64,000 nucleotides of DNA from Neoconidiobolus thromboides FSU 785 (taxonomy: Eukaryota; Entomophthoromycota; Entomophthoromycetes; Entomophthorales; Neoconidiobolaceae). Position 1 is the first letter of the stretch, and every line of letters begins with the position of its first letter. The position numbers were made by a program, and so were the translations under genes. The notes beneath the pieces were generated by a model. It had not been told where the DNA came from. It made no database searches and saw only the letters and a list, made by a program, of their open reading frames with translations. Of this stretch, positions 1 to 12,945 are shown in pieces. Location of the stretch: NCBI GenBank assembly GCA_025603075.1, contig MU626287.1, positions 92,361 to 156,360 of the forward strand. The letters run 5' to 3'.

Positions 1-242
1 CGATATTAGTATCTTCCCTTTTTTGTTCAAAATTGAAAATTATTAAAAAAAACTTGATATTACTTACATTCCATTAACTTTTGTTTAATTGAAGCTAATT
101 CGATTGTATTTTTAGTTGTGTTCTCCTTTTTTTCAATAATGAAATAGGGGTTTCTTATTAATAAATCTTGGGCTACTGCTAAACCTTCATAATCAGGCAA
201 ATCTTGTCGTTTTCTTTTATAGGGAGTTAATGGAGTGGTCAT
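1..242 (-). CDS. First exon of an unidentified gene leaving the left edge
   Basis: An open frame starts with ATG at 242 on the minus strand and runs to a good splice donor (GTAAGT) near 68-72, just before an in-frame stop. The gene therefore most likely continues leftwards out of the window. The visible N-terminus is about 59 residues and has a basic patch (YKRKRQ, residues 8-13), followed by a helical-looking stretch. I do not recognise the family. The donor matches those of the other intron-containing genes here, which supports a real exon, but the exon is short and could be spurious. Confidence 0.45.
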
Positions 243-703
243 AAAGTTACAATTAAAATATTTTTGGAATAAAATTAAAAAAGAAATTTTTTTTGAATTT
301 ATATTTTCTTCTAAGATTGAAAAAAATTGGGCTAATTGGTTTAAATTTTGTATGGCTAAACTTTTGTTAGTGAAAAGTTGATCACTTTTCTTATTTTAGA
401 TTTTAATTCAACAATATTATATTCTTATTGACTAATTTATAATACTAATATTTTAATATAGTTACAAATGATGGTAATATGATAGTTGAAATACAATGAA
501 ATTAATAATAGTAATGTTAAATTATAGTAAACTAAACTATACAATATAAAGTAAAACAAAAATTTTAAGTACGTTTTTTTATAAAATTAAATGATAAACC
601 CTCTATAAATATCTACTAAGTTAAATTGTATTTATAAAATATTGACAGGGTAAAGTCTAATATTTAAAGGAGATGAGGATAAATTATAATTAAAAAATTA
701 CAT
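243..703. other. Spacer between the left-edge gene and EF-2
   Basis: AT-rich spacer. It holds the upstream region of the left-edge gene and the 3' flank of EF-2. I see no ORF, RNA gene or repeat in it. Confidence 0.6.
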
Positions 704-3232
704 TTATAATTTATCATAGTAGAAATCGAATGGTGGAATTTCTGGTTTAAGACCTTTACGAAGACGTACTTCGGTTACAGTTTCAAGGGTCTTGGATCCA
801 ACATCAAGTGGGGATCCTGGCATTAATTGCCAGTGATCGAAGACACATTGTGGGAAAGCTTGACCACCAGTGGAAGAACGTAAAGCGGCAGTGAAACCGA
901 AAGATTCTTTAACTGGGAGATAAGCTTTAACAGTGTACATTGGGGTACCTGGACGTTGTTCTTCAGCAAATACCATACCACGACGTTTGTTTAAGCATGA
1001 GTAAATACCACCAAGAGCTTGTTCTGGGGCTTGGATTTCAGCAAGGTAAACTGGTTCAAGTAAACCTGGTTTAGCAGCTAAGCAAGAAGCGTACATGACA
1101 CGACGGCAAGTTGGCATAATTTGACCAGCACCACGATGGATAGCATCAGCATGTAAAGTGACATCAAGAATATTGAAACGTACACCACGCATTTCTTCTT
1201 CAGCGCAGACACCTTCCTTGGCAGCCCATTGTAAAGCAGCTACACAAGAATCTTTGATTTCGTTAAGGTATTGAACAGCCTTAGTTTGATCAACTAACAA
1301 GTTACATCCGTTAGTATCTGGACCGAAAGCCCAAATCTTACGAGCATCAGTGACATCCCAACCATAAGTATCAGCTAAATGACGGGCACGGATCTTGAAA
1401 TCGTCACGAGGAGTGATTTTACCACTTTCAATTTCATTTACAAGCTCAGTATCCATTGGTTCAGCTTTCATGTAAATACGGTTATGCTTGTTTGGAGATT
1501 TGGATAAGCAAACTTGGGAGGATTCAACTTGAACAGTTTCACGATATTGGACAACTGGGTTACCAATCTTAATTGGTACACCAGCATGATCTTCTTCCAA
1601 ATCTTTAAGACAAATTTCTAAATGAAGTTCACCAGCACCGGCAACAATATGTTCTCCGGATTCAGAAGTGAAACATTGGACACATGGATCGGATTTAGAT
1701 AAACGTTTAAGACCTTCAACTAATTTTGGTAAATCGTTGGCATTCTTAACTTCAACGGAAAGTCGAACGACTGGAGATACAGAGAATTTCATGACCTTCA
1801 TGTTATGAGCGGATTCGGAGGTGGTAATGGTACCTGATTTAAGAAGGAACTGATCAACACCAACAAGACCAATAATGTTACCAGCTGGACAATCCTCAAT
1901 TGGTTCAATATAACGACCCATCATAAGAACGGTACGTTGGATAGACTTAATGAAAAGATCATCTTTTTTACCTGGAACATAGTTTGGACCTTGAATACGT
2001 ACTTTAAGACCGGAACGGACAGTACCAGAGAAGACACGACCGAAAGCGTAGAAACGACCTTTATCGGAAGTTGGTACCATCTTGGAGATGTAAAGCATAA
2101 GTGGACCTTTAGAGTCACAGTTCTTGATAGCAGTGCAAGCTTCATCATCAACTGGACCTTCGTAAAGAGTTTCAGCACGGTATTTTTGAGCAGTGGCTGG
2201 GGATGGAAGGTGGATGACTATCATCTCAAGTAAAGCATCAGCAGCTGGTAAAAATTTACGCATAGCTACTTTGAGGAGGGCTTTACCTTCTAATTCTCTT
2301 TCATCAGATTTAAGACTGATTTCAAGTTTAGTTAAAAGTTCTTCAACTTTATCTTTCTTGAAGTTCATAACGGAATCGAAGATACGGTAGATTGGATCAA
2401 GAACGAAAAGATTGAAAGCACGTTCAAGTTGTTTACCATCAGCATCAGTGGATTTAGTGGTCCATTTCTTGGTTTTTGGATTGAAGTAGTTATCACCCCA
2501 AAGACGTTTCATCATCTTTTCCTTATCAACACCAAATTTCTTGGCATAACGTTCAGCGAATTGACGAAGAGTGAAACCCCAACCGTGGAGACCGGAACCG
2601 AAAGCAACAGTTCCTTTTTCTGGGTAAACTTGGCAATCACCAAGAACTTCATCAACATAAGTAGCGATAACTACGTTAACGGATTCAATGGTACGATTGA
2701 AAGTTTGATAAAGTTCTTCTTTACCAACTTGTAATTCAAGAAGAGCACGATCAACCTTGTTGATAACAACAACTGGCTTAATCTTTTCTCCTAAAGCTTG
2801 ACGGAGTACAGTTTCAGTTTGTACGCACACACCATCAATGGTGTCAACGACAACTAAAGCACCATCAGTGACACGGAGGGCAGCAGTTACTTCAGAGGAG
2901 AAATCAACGTGACCGGGGGAATCGATTAAATTGATTAAGAACTTGTTGGAAGTACTTTCTTGTTTAACATCTAACATAGCTTGCTCAGAAAGTTCGAAGT
3001 ACATAGAAATAGCGGTAGATTTAATTGTTACACCACGTTCTTGTTCATCAGCACGGGTATCAGTATAACGAGCAGTACCAGCATGAGCTGAGGAAATAAT
3101 ACCAGCACGTTGTACAAGGGAATCAGTTAAAGTGGATTTACCGTGATCGACGTGAGCAATAACGGACATGTTACGCACATTGCAGGCGGAGTCCATAAGG
3201 TCACGGATTTGATCTACTGTGAAATTAACCAT
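704..3232 (-). CDS. EFT1: Translation elongation factor 2 (EF-2)
   Basis: EF-2 is the GTPase that translocates peptidyl-tRNA on the cytosolic ribosome. The protein is 842 residues, the same length as yeast EF-2, and intronless. The G domain shows AHVDHGKST (residues 26-34), RADEQERG in switch I, DSPGH and NKVD. Thr57 and Thr59, the EF-2 kinase-type site, are kept. The diphthamide loop [11 protein letters not shown] puts the modified histidine at residue 699, exactly as in yeast, and the C-terminus ends in the usual YYDKL. Codon use is visibly more biased and GC-richer (GGT, CGT, AAG, GTC) than in neighbouring genes, as expected for very high expression. A CCAAT-type site lies about 194 bp upstream. 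The symbol is the yeast one, used by homology. Confidence 0.98.
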   Translation of the reverse strand: MVNFTVDQIRDLMDSACNVRNMSVIAHVDHGKSTLTDSLVQRAGIISSAHAGTARYTDTRADEQERGVTIKSTAISMYFELSEQAMLDVKQESTSNKFLINLIDSPGHVDFSSEVTAALRVTDGALVVVDTIDGVCVQTETVLRQALGEKIKPVVVINKVDRALLELQVGKEELYQTFNRTIESVNVVIATYVDEVLGDCQVYPEKGTVAFGSGLHGWGFTLRQFAERYAKKFGVDKEKMMKRLWGDNYFNPKTKKWTTKSTDADGKQLERAFNLFVLDPIYRIFDSVMNFKKDKVEELLTKLEISLKSDERELEGKALLKVAMRKFLPAADALLEMIVIHLPSPATAQKYRAETLYEGPVDDEACTAIKNCDSKGPLMLYISKMVPTSDKGRFYAFGRVFSGTVRSGLKVRIQGPNYVPGKKDDLFIKSIQRTVLMMGRYIEPIEDCPAGNIIGLVGVDQFLLKSGTITTSESAHNMKVMKFSVSPVVRLSVEVKNANDLPKLVEGLKRLSKSDPCVQCFTSESGEHIVAGAGELHLEICLKDLEEDHAGVPIKIGNPVVQYRETVQVESSQVCLSKSPNKHNRIYMKAEPMDTELVNEIESGKITPRDDFKIRARHLADTYGWDVTDARKIWAFGPDTNGCNLLVDQTKAVQYLNEIKDSCVAALQWAAKEGVCAEEEMRGVRFNILDVTLHADAIHRGAGQIMPTCRRVMYASCLAAKPGLLEPVYLAEIQAPEQALGGIYSCLNKRRGMVFAEEQRPGTPMYTVKAYLPVKESFGFTAALRSSTGGQAFPQCVFDHWQLMPGSPLDVGSKTLETVTEVRLRKGLKPEIPPFDFYYDKL

Positions 3233-3425
3233 TTTTTATAGTCTAATGTATATAAAAGAAAAGCAATTAGTATATATCTGCCAAAGTTATCAACGATAAT
3301 CTAGCAAAGACAAAAAAAATAAAATATTTCAAATGTTTTCTTATATTAATATAAATAGCCAATGAAACCCGAGCATTTAATTTTACTAATAAACTGGAAT
3401 AACACATATCCCCAATATTAATTGC

Positions 3426-3436
3426 GATTGGCTTAG
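3426..3436 (-). promoter_or_regulatory. CCAAT-type site upstream of EF-2
   Basis: The plus strand reads GATTGGCTTAG, which is CTAAGCCAATC in the gene orientation, 194 bp before the EF-2 ATG. The identical 11-mer lies 198 bp before the TIS11-like ATG. CCAAT boxes bind the HAP/NF-Y complex in fungi; function here is inferred. Confidence 0.35.
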
Positions 3437-4719
3437 TTGTCATATTAAATCAGGTTAATAGGTCAGCTCTGCTCATTTATTCCTTTTACTGCCAATCAAA
3501 TATATCAAAGAGCGAATTCTATATTTCAAAAGTCAAGTAAAATTCTCAAACTAACAAATGAAAAGTGAATGAACTATATTAAAGTTAAGCGGAGGGCTGT
3601 TCTTTGTTAGCTTTAATAATGGGATCTAAGCTCAGAATTTATTCCACACCCAAAAATAACCCACAATTCGAATTGATCCACCAATTTTTTTGATAATAAA
3701 AATAGATTTATTACAATATCTCAATATATTAATTTTAATATATTGTTATAAATTTTTCAAATGATTATATAAATTTTATCATTTTCACCAATCATTACAT
3801 TAATTTTTACAATGCGTTTAATTCGATTACCCCTGAAATGATAAAACCAGTTCGTTTGGTCTGGTGTTTATCAATCCTTGTTATTTACAATCATTTATTT
3901 TTTTAGTATAATTTTAAATATACACATGTAAAAATAAATAACTAACTATAACGATAAAGGATATATATAATAAACAAATTCATTTTTTAAATTTTTATAT
4001 TTACTATTTTTAAAATACATTTGTTTTATATAAAGCTCTATTATTGTAAAAAACTGTTAGCTGAAAAAATATTCTATTAAATTAAAAGAGCATAGTTATT
4101 GGGACAGTACTTTAAGCAAAATAATCAAAAAAGCAACCCTTGACTTAACCTCATCAGCTTTTATACTGGGAGAAATAGAACTATATTTAGTGCTCCATTA
4201 ATGGAAAACACCTACTACTAAATAGAAATCATCTAATTAATAAGGCCCCCTGCTTCATTTATAAAACATTTAAACAATAATTAATTTATTATTAACAAAG
4301 ATCCCATAGAGATAGTTTCAAATAATCCATAACCTGAAGACTAAAAACTAAATCATATTATGCATGATAGTAGTAAAAACCCTCTTAAAGTATTGGTATT
4401 AAATTAACCTACTATATATATAATTGTTTTCTAGCTTTGGGATGTCTTTTATGTTATGGGGGTTTAACAGAGCTTGTAATAAACATTGATTTATAGTAAC
4501 GTTTATACATTGTAATAGTTAAGAACTTTATATAACTTTAGAAAGGATTTTATTAGAATCTTCATAATAAAATTGGCTCAGCTATATATGGACCTTAGAC
4601 TTAGTTGATCGAAAAAAATAGCTAAAAAATTGCTCTCAGTATATATGTGTAAAGATAACTTGAAAGATGATTATTTATAGAATATACTTATGAGTCTTGT
4701 AATATTGAATAGAGCATTT

Positions 4720-4815
4720 GGGAATGTATTTTTATATTTAAGAAATTTACTAGCAATTTTTCCACTCAAACAGCACTTAAAAGATGGAAAAAGCGATAAA
4801 GCCAAAAAAACCTCC
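4720..4815 (+). mobile_element. Miniature inverted-repeat element, copy 1
   Basis: 96-bp copy of the family. Left end GGGAATGT, right end CCTCC, with the internal TTTTTCCA...TGGAAAAA hairpin. It is flanked by a perfect ATTT/ATTT duplication (4716-4719 and 4816-4819). Confidence 0.75.
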
Positions 4816-5302
4816 ATTTTAACAAATAGATTATCTTTAACAATATTTAAATAAAATGTTTTGATAATTTATTGATTTAATAAATCTAAAAGTTTTGACA
4901 ATTTTTTTATGGCTTCTAATATATTAGAAAGTTAAATGTATTTATATAGTTAAACGTTTATTAAAATTTGTTTCTGATATGAAAAGTTATTTTTCAACAT
5001 AAATAAAACATAATTTATTGAAAGCTATACATTTATTTTGTTTTTTTATTTTGTTTTATTTTTAATTTTTGATTTAACTTAATTTTAATTTGTATTTAAT
5101 AAGCAAATAATAATAAACAAAAGTATAATGACAATAGTTAAATATAAAGCAAAAATAAACAGTGATAAACTAGACGATATAAAATAATAACAAGACAATT
5201 TAAATAATAGCAAAATTACAATAAAGTAAACAAGTAAATCATAGCAAGATAAAGAAATATAAAATAGTAAAAGCAGTGATAGTATCAAATATCATTGTAT
5301 AT

Positions 5303-5400
5303 GGAGACATCTTTTTTTTGTTTAAAAAATTTGCTAGCATTTTTTCAGCTCAGTAGCACTTATAAGTGGAAAAGGTGATAAAATCAAAAAATATATCCCC
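5303..5400 (+). mobile_element. Miniature inverted-repeat element, copy 2 (diverged)
   Basis: 98-bp diverged copy. Left end GGAGACAT, right end ATCCCC. Flanks ATAT and CTAT differ at one base. The inner hairpin is partly eroded. Confidence 0.6.
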
Positions 5401-5492
5401 CTATCGTTTTTTGATATCATTATTATTACAAACTTTACTATTAGATTTTAATTATATGATGTTGGACAATAGAGTAAACGTTTCTAATATTT

Positions 5493-5574
5493 GAGGATGT
5501 TTTGGTTTCCTTACTTTTTCCATTTATAGTGGAAAAATTGTTAGTAAATTTCTTAAATATAAAAATACACCCCC
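5493..5574 (-). mobile_element. Miniature inverted-repeat element, copy 3 (truncated)
   Basis: Reverse-orientation copy of about 82 bp. Left end GAGGATGT, right end ACACCCCC. The central part around AGCGCT is deleted, and no clear target-site duplication remains. It lies only about 90 bp from copy 2, in opposite orientation. Confidence 0.55.
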
Positions 5575-6793
5575 TTGCTTTTTTTCCACTTCTTTCACTA
5601 ATTTACTAAATAACAATTTAACTTTTATAGCTAATATAATGGAAACAGTGACTTACATCTATACTACAATTAAATTACTACTGTTATAATATCACTTTAA
5701 GTACACTAAACTTTATTTTATGAGTTACTACATAAATATAAATTTCAATTAACATCGTAACATTTCTAATTTAATTTTTAAAAAAATATTCTCAACTATC
5801 TAAGAATCACCACTTGATATCAGTTTTTCATTAATAGTGTATATAAAAACAAATTTAATAACTAGTTACTAGCATTAATGAACTTTATATTATTCAATTA
5901 ACTAATTTAAAATATCTGACTTCTTATAAAGTAAGTTTAATAAAGCTTATATTTCTAAAATTATATATTTAAAAATACCTAAAACTTAGAATTTTTAAAG
6001 GTTTATTATTATAAATTGCTTAGCAATAATAAAAAAGTAACTCCTTTTTCTAATGACGCTTATTCCACTTATGTAGTCTTTTGAATAAAGTCACTTAAAC
6101 TTTGAGAATAAGCACATCAATCAATAATAGATTTGATTTTATATTATTAAACAAAACTAAAAATTCCATTAAATGTTTTTTTCATTAGTATTACAAAAGT
6201 ATATTTCAGGTTACGTTACTCTTCTAAAAACAAAAATAAAATAATTTTAATTCTTAAATAAAAACTATCACTAATATAATTAGCATTTAAAACCCTATTA
6301 ACACTAGGAATTACTACTAGCATTTACTAACTCTATAAATTTAATTTTTCCACTATTTAGTCTTAGTTGACCTACTGCTTCTCCTTTAATTTTACATCAC
6401 ATCCCAAAACGACTAATTCATTAGCAATTAGAGACTATAAAATTTAATAAAAATAAACGGTTGCTTGGGGTAACGTCAATTGTCCAATAAACAATAGCAC
6501 CGAGTCAACCAATAGAAACTTTCTTTAAAGCAGTAAGCTTAATTTAAGTTACACAATAATGATCCCACAAAATTTTGATGAGATGGGTTAAACTAAATTC
6601 TAAATCAATACAAATATAAAATAAATTAAACTTTATTTGTTAAGAGTACAGCGCAAATGAAAACAAGGGGAAGGAAAACCAAAGGTTTAAAAAAATATTG
6701 TGCTGAAAAATTACATTACGCAAGGGAAGAAAACAGTGGAATTCTATTAAATTAATTTTGCAATATAGAATAGGTTAAGTTCATAAATTAAGT

Positions 6794-7465
6794 TTAAGCT
6801 TCCTTTGGTTCTACAATAGAAGTCATAGGAGCATCTGGAGGAGTGGCGGCACCATTACTAGTGTTTCCAAGATTGAAACTGATAAATTCAGCTTCACTCA
6901 TGGTTTTATGTAAAAAGCAACAACGCTTACCATAAGGGCAATAACCGTGTTCCCAAAAGTTTTTACAAAGGATAGATTTATATTTAGGGTGACGAGCAAC
7001 TGGGCGTAATTCATGGAAACCGTGAGCAAATTTACATTTTTTGTTATAACGGCAATATCCAGTAGCCATAAAAGAGTCGCACATTTCGGTCTTGTAAAGG
7101 GTAACTGATTTAACTGGGGAATCTTCAGAAGAATCTGATCCATCAGAAACTGAAGGGGTCTCTGATTGAACTGATTTATTGTCATCATCATCCATTCCAA
7201 GAAGTTGGATAACATTGTCCTTAACTAATTCCATCTCTTTATCTAACTTCATATTCTTAATTCGTTCAATAAATGAGTCAGAAACTAAATCTTCATGTTC
7301 ATCCTCACCATCATCTTTTGGCTTGAAAATGGCACTAGGGTCAATAGCAACGGCATATGGATTCCATCCTGGGTTTGATAAGTCATTACTTGCTTTTGAG
7401 CCACAGTCTTTAAAGGCAGAAAGTTTGTTGGTGTTAGGATTGATTTGACCAGCGGAGAGCATCAT
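6794..7465 (-). CDS. TIS11/tristetraprolin-type tandem CCCH zinc-finger protein
   Basis: 223-residue intronless protein with two CCCH fingers in the TTP arrangement: C-x8-C-x5-C-x3-H at C129, C138, C144, H148 and again at C167, C176, C182, H186, with the 18-residue linker typical of the family. Each finger is preceded by a lead-in (YKTEMC, YKSILC) close to the RNA-contacting YKTEL motif. Family members bind AU-rich elements in mRNA 3' UTRs and recruit decay factors. The N-terminal half is acidic and serine-rich (residues about 50-115), probably regulatory. It starts MM; the first Met was chosen. The gene has a long (3.7 kb) upstream region with several ATTGG/CCAAT sites. Confidence 0.9.
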   Translation of the reverse strand: MMLSAGQINPNTNKLSAFKDCGSKASNDLSNPGWNPYAVAIDPSAIFKPKDDGEDEHEDLVSDSFIERIKNMKLDKEMELVKDNVIQLLGMDDDDNKSVQSETPSVSDGSDSSEDSPVKSVTLYKTEMCDSFMATGYCRYNKKCKFAHGFHELRPVARHPKYKSILCKNFWEHGYCPYGKRCCFLHKTMSEAEFISFNLGNTSNGAATPPDAPMTSIVEPKEA

Positions 7466-7662
7466 GGTATTAAATAAATTATTAACAGTAAAAGAAATTT
7501 ACAGCAAAAAGAAATGTTTTAGTAATATAAATACTTTTTAAAAAATTAATTGAATTTTCAAAAAATAATCAAAATTACTTGGCTTATATACTTTTGAAAT
7601 TGAATTGAGAACTTATCTATACCCAAATTAATCCATGCTGTAAAATGCTATTCCTCAATTTT

Positions 7663-7673
7663 GATTGGCTTAG
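7663..7673 (-). promoter_or_regulatory. CCAAT-type site upstream of the TIS11-like gene
   Basis: Plus strand GATTGGCTTAG, identical over 11 bases to the site upstream of EF-2, 198 bp before the ATG and in the same orientation relative to the gene. Further ATTGG motifs follow at about 7778, 7818 and 8035. Confidence 0.35.
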
Positions 7674-10019
7674 ATATTAAAAACTTCAATTTAGCTGATG
7701 GAATAGTGGGTTATATTTTTAATAGGCTTAGAAAAGTGAGAATGTGGGGCCATATAAGGAAAATTCAGAAAGGAGCTGATTGGATAGACCTTAAAATACA
7801 TTATGAAACTTAATTTGATTGGGTTTAATTAAATTGGGGAACTTGATTTTTATTTTTATAATCATCCAGTTTTTTATTCTTCTAATATTTAATTCAAAAA
7901 TTTGACCGTACATTTCATAAAAATATCTTCGTCATTAGCCCTAGATCGTCTTTATTTAGAAATTTTGCATCACTTAAACTCTCGATTTTTTTTTATTGAG
8001 TCCCCATTTTTTTAATCACTATTTAGAATTTAATTGGTCGATTATTTGTCATTTACGCTTCGATTCCAATCAATCCAATAATAGTGCTTAGCTATCAAAT
8101 TCATTGGAACTCGAATTACAACTATGATCTAATCTGCTTGGATTTGTTTTCATTTAAAGTAATAAGATCATTGATTTTGGATTTTGCTAGTAACTGAAAG
8201 AATAATATTACATGTACTCTAAAGTTTACAAAATTTAGGTCTGCTAATCTATATTTAGCAGTACTAAATTGTATTTTAAAAACGAATGACTACGTTATTA
8301 AATTAGTACTAATTGTTATACAATTAAATCTATAATGTCAATATTATTGGCGCTTTAGGACAAGAGGTTTAAAATTAGTGGATTTAATTAATTAAGAAAG
8401 ATGATTCAACCTTTATTTTTAATTTTTGATTGGAAGAAAAATGTTGCGTGAAATCATACTATTCCGAAATTTTAAGGGAAACAGCAAATTGTATTTAACC
8501 ATTGCCATAAAAGAAGGAATTAGTTATCGAGTTGATTTTAATTATTCTTTAATCGCAGAGAAAGTGGTTCAAACTTGAATAGCAAAAATAGGGCATACAA
8601 ATAAAAAAGAACTGTAATAATTGTTAAGACAGAATTTGAGTAAGTTATTATCCAAAATTAAGGTTATACAATGAAGAACTTAAGTAGAAATCAAGTGATA
8701 TACTATTAAAATTGTTATATATAATTTATATATTTGATTGATAATGAGTCTAAAGTAAAATCCTAATATCATTTTGAATGATTTCAAATAAATCCTTGGT
8801 TTATGGTATTAGATAGCGGTTTTCGAGAGATTAATAACGTAAACAGTTATGTGCATCAATTCTTGGGTTAATGTTTCAATTCGAATTATGGTACACTGTT
8901 TTAGTTACTGCTCATTATACTGGTTACACCACTAATATAATTCCAAGTAGTTCATGCAATTCAAACTTGATAGTAAAAGCATAATAAAATATCATATAAA
9001 AAATTTAAGCTATTTCATTATAGTTAATCTTAAAATGTACTATTTTTAACTTTCTAATTAGTGTCATTGAAAGAGTAATAATATCGGAAAATAATTGTTT
9101 TCAGGAGTGTTAAAACTTGATAAACAAGTCCTATAAATTGAGCATATAAAAAGTAAATTAAACCAGAGTCTTGATCAATAAGTATTAAATTAATGACATA
9201 CTCTTATTTAAAAATATTGCAAAATTACTAAGGATTCTATTAATTATTTTAAATCATTAATATAATAATTTTAATAAAATAGTTTTATTCCTAAATTAAG
9301 TAAATGTATTATTCATTTATCAATAAGAACTTGATGACGACGATTACAATCTTACATCAAGTAATTATTATTTATGGAAGTATGTTTATAATTATGGAAA
9401 CCTTTAGTTTAATGTTCTAATAAAAACTAATAGAAACTCAATTTGTCTTACTTATTTTCCTCTTATTTATTTTTAAATATCCTTATAATTTAACTCACAG
9501 TAAGGAATATATTGCTACATTTATAAAATTAGTTTAAAACTATACCACAAACAGATTTGTATGAATTTTTGCTTAATCTTATTACCTTAATCATATTAAT
9601 TTTCAATAATCTTTCTATATGAAATTTAGTTTTAATTTTTAAATATCCCCATTAAATAAAAGTCAAATAAACATAAAATTTGAAAATAAAACTAAAATTA
9701 AGGAAACAGTAACGAATTGCTATCTAATATACAAACTGAATCTTATTAGAAATTATCTTTTGAGTTTATACACATCACCTTAAATTAAGTTGATAATGAT
9801 ATTTAATTTTTATTTTTTAAAAATAAAAAAATAAAATAAAGATAAAAGTATAATAGTAACCAAAAAAACCGAAAACAGTCAGAAGGTAACTAATTGATAT
9901 TTAATATGAGTTAGTTTTAACCCGAAATTCGGATCAGTCAGGGTATTTATTGTCTGATGGTAAATATTCAGGTTGTTATATTACATTATAATCGGCTTAT
10001 TATTTTTGGAAAAACATAT

Positions 10020-10118
10020 GAGGGTGTTTTTTTTGGTTTTATCACTTTTTCTATCTTTTAAGCGCTATTTGAGTGGAAAAATTATTAGTAAAAGTCTTAA
10101 ACATAAAAATACATCCCC
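10020..10118 (-). mobile_element. Miniature inverted-repeat element, copy 4
   Basis: 99-bp reverse-orientation copy. Left end GAGGGTGT, right end ACATCCCC, with an intact AGCGCT centre. Perfect ATAT/ATAT flanking duplication (10016-10019, 10119-10122). Confidence 0.8.
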
Positions 10119-11231
10119 ATATTATATTTTCATTTCTAAAACGAGAAGTTTTTAAATTTTTATAAAACTTTCAATATGTTGACATTTTTTACAACAATTA
10201 ATAATGCTCAGAAAATAAAAAATGAAACCAGAAAAAAGATCACTATATTAGTTAAATGTAAAGTTTCAGACAATGAAGGTTGATGGAATACTAGTTAATG
10301 CTCACTCATATACTTATCTCACAATAATTTAAAATATTGTTAAACTAGCTGATGTATTTTGGCATCTTTGAATCTTAAACAAATATATCTTTATAGGCTT
10401 TTATAATAGTATGAGTAGTGTGAAAGTAGTATTCAGTGGTTAGAGTTAAAAAAGCAGTTTTTTGCTTAATTAACTGACTGTAATTCAAAAGGTCTTAGTT
10501 GATATAATTAAAATAGGCTTTAATAAAAATAACATATAACAAACTTTGCACTATATAAAATAAATAAAAGATACTACTATAAAAATTATATAAAATATTA
10601 TAAGATTTATTAGTTTTATTAAAGGTATAATGTTAGAAAACAATTCAATTAAAAATCTTGAGTTGTTATGTTGAAAACTCTGTTTTATATTCTAATTGGG
10701 TAGATATATACATGGAACACAGTAGCAACTGTAATTTATTATTGTAATTCCCAAATATAGATATCAAAATGAGGAGATAATGTTCTTTGGAATTAGATAG
10801 TAGATATTCTTACAGCAAATCGAAATAAGAAACTCTGAATTGATTGTACCACATGAACCATAATCAATTATAAAGCTGAAAGTAATATTTCATGGTAATT
10901 AAATAACTTATTAAGAAAATAGAATAGAGCTTATAGAAGGTAAATCCAATTTTTACCCATGAAATAGAATAACTAAAACGCTTGGTTGGATGAGACTGAG
11001 TTGTTCTTCTCACAGTATATATTTTGTTTGCTGACAGACTCAGCTTGAAACATGTTATTATACTTTGAGTTTTTATTTTTATTTTATTCACAAAATTATT
11101 ACATTTAAAATTTTAAAACCTCCTTTTAACCAATAGAATAAGATTGAGGTCTATCTCTTAAAAATGAAGGTATATTCGAAACTTCAAATAAAATATTTTT
11201 ACTATTTTCTTTCTATTTATTCTATACTTAA

Positions 11232-12590
11232 ATGTCAACCAAATTTGACTAACTACCAAACATTATGCTAGAAAAGGTATTTTCACTATTGGAACCAAAT
11301 GAGTTGTTTAATTATCGGATGTTAAATAAATAGATTAAAATTATTAATTATCTCGTTAACAAAAAATAATGAATTCAGTTTACTGCTCATCTTAGAAGTA
11401 TTCAAAGTATTAAAATTTTTTTGTCAAAGAGAATCCGGTATTAGCGAAGCATATATATATGCAATAACGACCTTAAATACATAAATTGTTATCAAAATAC
11501 AACATTTATGGATTATATTGCTTTTTTTAGTGGCGACAATAATAATACTAGTATAAAGATGAAGTAGAAGTTAAACTCACAAACCTAAAAAGGTTACTTA
11601 GATATTCTTACAAAATGATCAAGTCCTTAGCTTTTTGATAATTGTTTATATCTGGTTAAAGGTTTATATCCGGTTAAAGCCCTTATAAGTGAGGAAGGTA
11701 ATATAATTCTTAACGAGATGATCGATTATCATAGTCTAAAGTAATTTAAGATTGCTTATGTTCTATTCGAAGGACGATTTCCATCTTGATGACTTGAATT
11801 TACTTAAGATGAGATTCAACAGATTAAAAAGATTAATTTTACCCATTTCTGGAATCCTTTTCACTTCTATCAGATTCAATCCCAATTTAAATTTTAATAT
11901 TAACTTATAATTCGAAGTTAGCCAAAATTCCAAAGACTTTGATATCAGCTGTTTAGGAAACCTATAAAAATCGAAAAGTATATAATCAATTGATTATTGT
12001 GACCATTTTTTTTAGATTGAACGAGAGAGATGATAATAATATAAGTCTTGTTGAATGGAATACTATTGTTCTTTGTGTGACCTTGGTCTAATATATCCAG
12101 TTGATCATGGTTTCATGAAATTGTCCACTTTAAAAGAATTGATCATTAAAGAATTTTTAATAGGAGTTTTAAAAGTAAATTACTTATTTTCAAACGTTGA
12201 AAAGATTAAAGTTAATAATGATAATTCAATTCAATATGAATTTATAAGACAAATTATTTTGGAAAAGCTTGATAATCATCATCGAGATTTAGAGCTTATT
12301 TTCTATCTTTATTTCCAAACCTTGAGGCAATTGACATTTTGAATATTTGTTCTAATTATGTAAGTAATTCAATGAGTGATACCCTTACGATCTCTCTCTC
12401 TGATCTATCGAATAATATAGGACCAATAATGAATGCTTTAAGGGCAATACTAAGTCATCTAGCCCCTTTTGACTCTATTCCTAATGCATCCAATATTTTT
12501 TTACAAAGACCTACTATTTCACAATATCAGCCTAAAGTCCTAATATTTATAATAATGAAGTTTCTAATCAAATTCAAAGTCCTGTATTAA
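11232..12590 (+). pseudogene. Decayed copy of the local F-box protein family
   Basis: From ATG at 11232 the sequence can be followed piecewise along the intact F-box genes at 20976 and 23423. The F-box start is recognisable (KFD, then LPNIMLEKVF), but the conserved CAA (Gln) codon of DQLPD is TAA, and a second stop (AAATAG) follows after LLNK or its equivalent. More stops and frameshifts occur through the middle. Two stretches stay open at 12055-12342 and 12339-12590, in different frames, and match the leucine-rich middle (TLKELIIKEF) and the tail (SISQYQPK) of the paralogues. It is on the opposite strand and about 8 kb from the intact pair. No longer able to encode a full protein. Confidence 0.85.
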
Positions 12591-12945
12591 TAAAAACAAA
12601 ACAGCTTATTATTATTTTAATTTTATTATTTATTATCTACTATTTGGATTTCAATATTGTTTTATTATGCTATTTTTTATTGTTAAAAAAAGAACTTAAA
12701 ATTGAATTAATTCCTTCAATATATTAGGTTTAGTAATGTTATGTATATATTTACTAAGTTACACCCTTTATAAAAGCCTTTATTTCTTCTATAAGACTCT
12801 AAACTTTACACAATAATATTATTTTCTTTTAAGTTAACCTTTATCTTTTTTACAATTCCTTTATCAATCATACTCACTCTTCACGTTTAATGAGAAATTT
12901 TGTAGATTAACAAAAGAAAAAGAAGCTCATTTTATCTTATTACTT

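Larger units (their letters stand above)
3233..6793. other. Long AT-rich spacer with three miniature elements
   Basis: About 3.6 kb between EF-2 and the zinc-finger gene, both on the minus strand, so the left part is the EF-2 promoter side. It contains three copies of the ~97-bp inverted-repeat element (4720, 5303, 5493). The open frame at 5085-5288 is low-complexity AT sequence and I do not accept it. I see no other gene or RNA. Confidence 0.6.
7466..11231. other. Long spacer upstream of the TIS11-like gene
   Basis: About 3.8 kb. The part nearest the zinc-finger gene (7660-8100) is less AT-rich and has several ATTGG or CCAAT motifs, probably a promoter. One miniature element sits at 10020-10118. 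Open frames at 9973-10155 (over the element) and 10864-11091 (minus) have no family features and are not accepted. Confidence 0.6.

Noticed and set aside
1921-2734. Several ORFs on both strands inside EF-2
   Set aside because: Shadows of the EF-2 coding frame.
5085-5288. 67-residue hydrophobic minus-strand ORF
   Set aside because: Leu/Ile/Tyr-rich frames of this kind arise from AT-rich low-complexity DNA; no start context or splice support.
9973-10155. 60-residue plus-strand ORF
   Set aside because: Most of it is miniature element copy 4; similar frames recur in other copies by sequence identity only.
10864-11091. 75-residue minus-strand ORF
   Set aside because: Composition of random AT-rich sequence, no recognisable motif, no neighbouring exons.
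11232-11400. TAA in place of a conserved Gln, suggesting a reassigned genetic code
   Set aside because: All intact genes use TAA and TAG as ordinary stops, and this copy has further stops and frameshifts, so it is a pseudogene.
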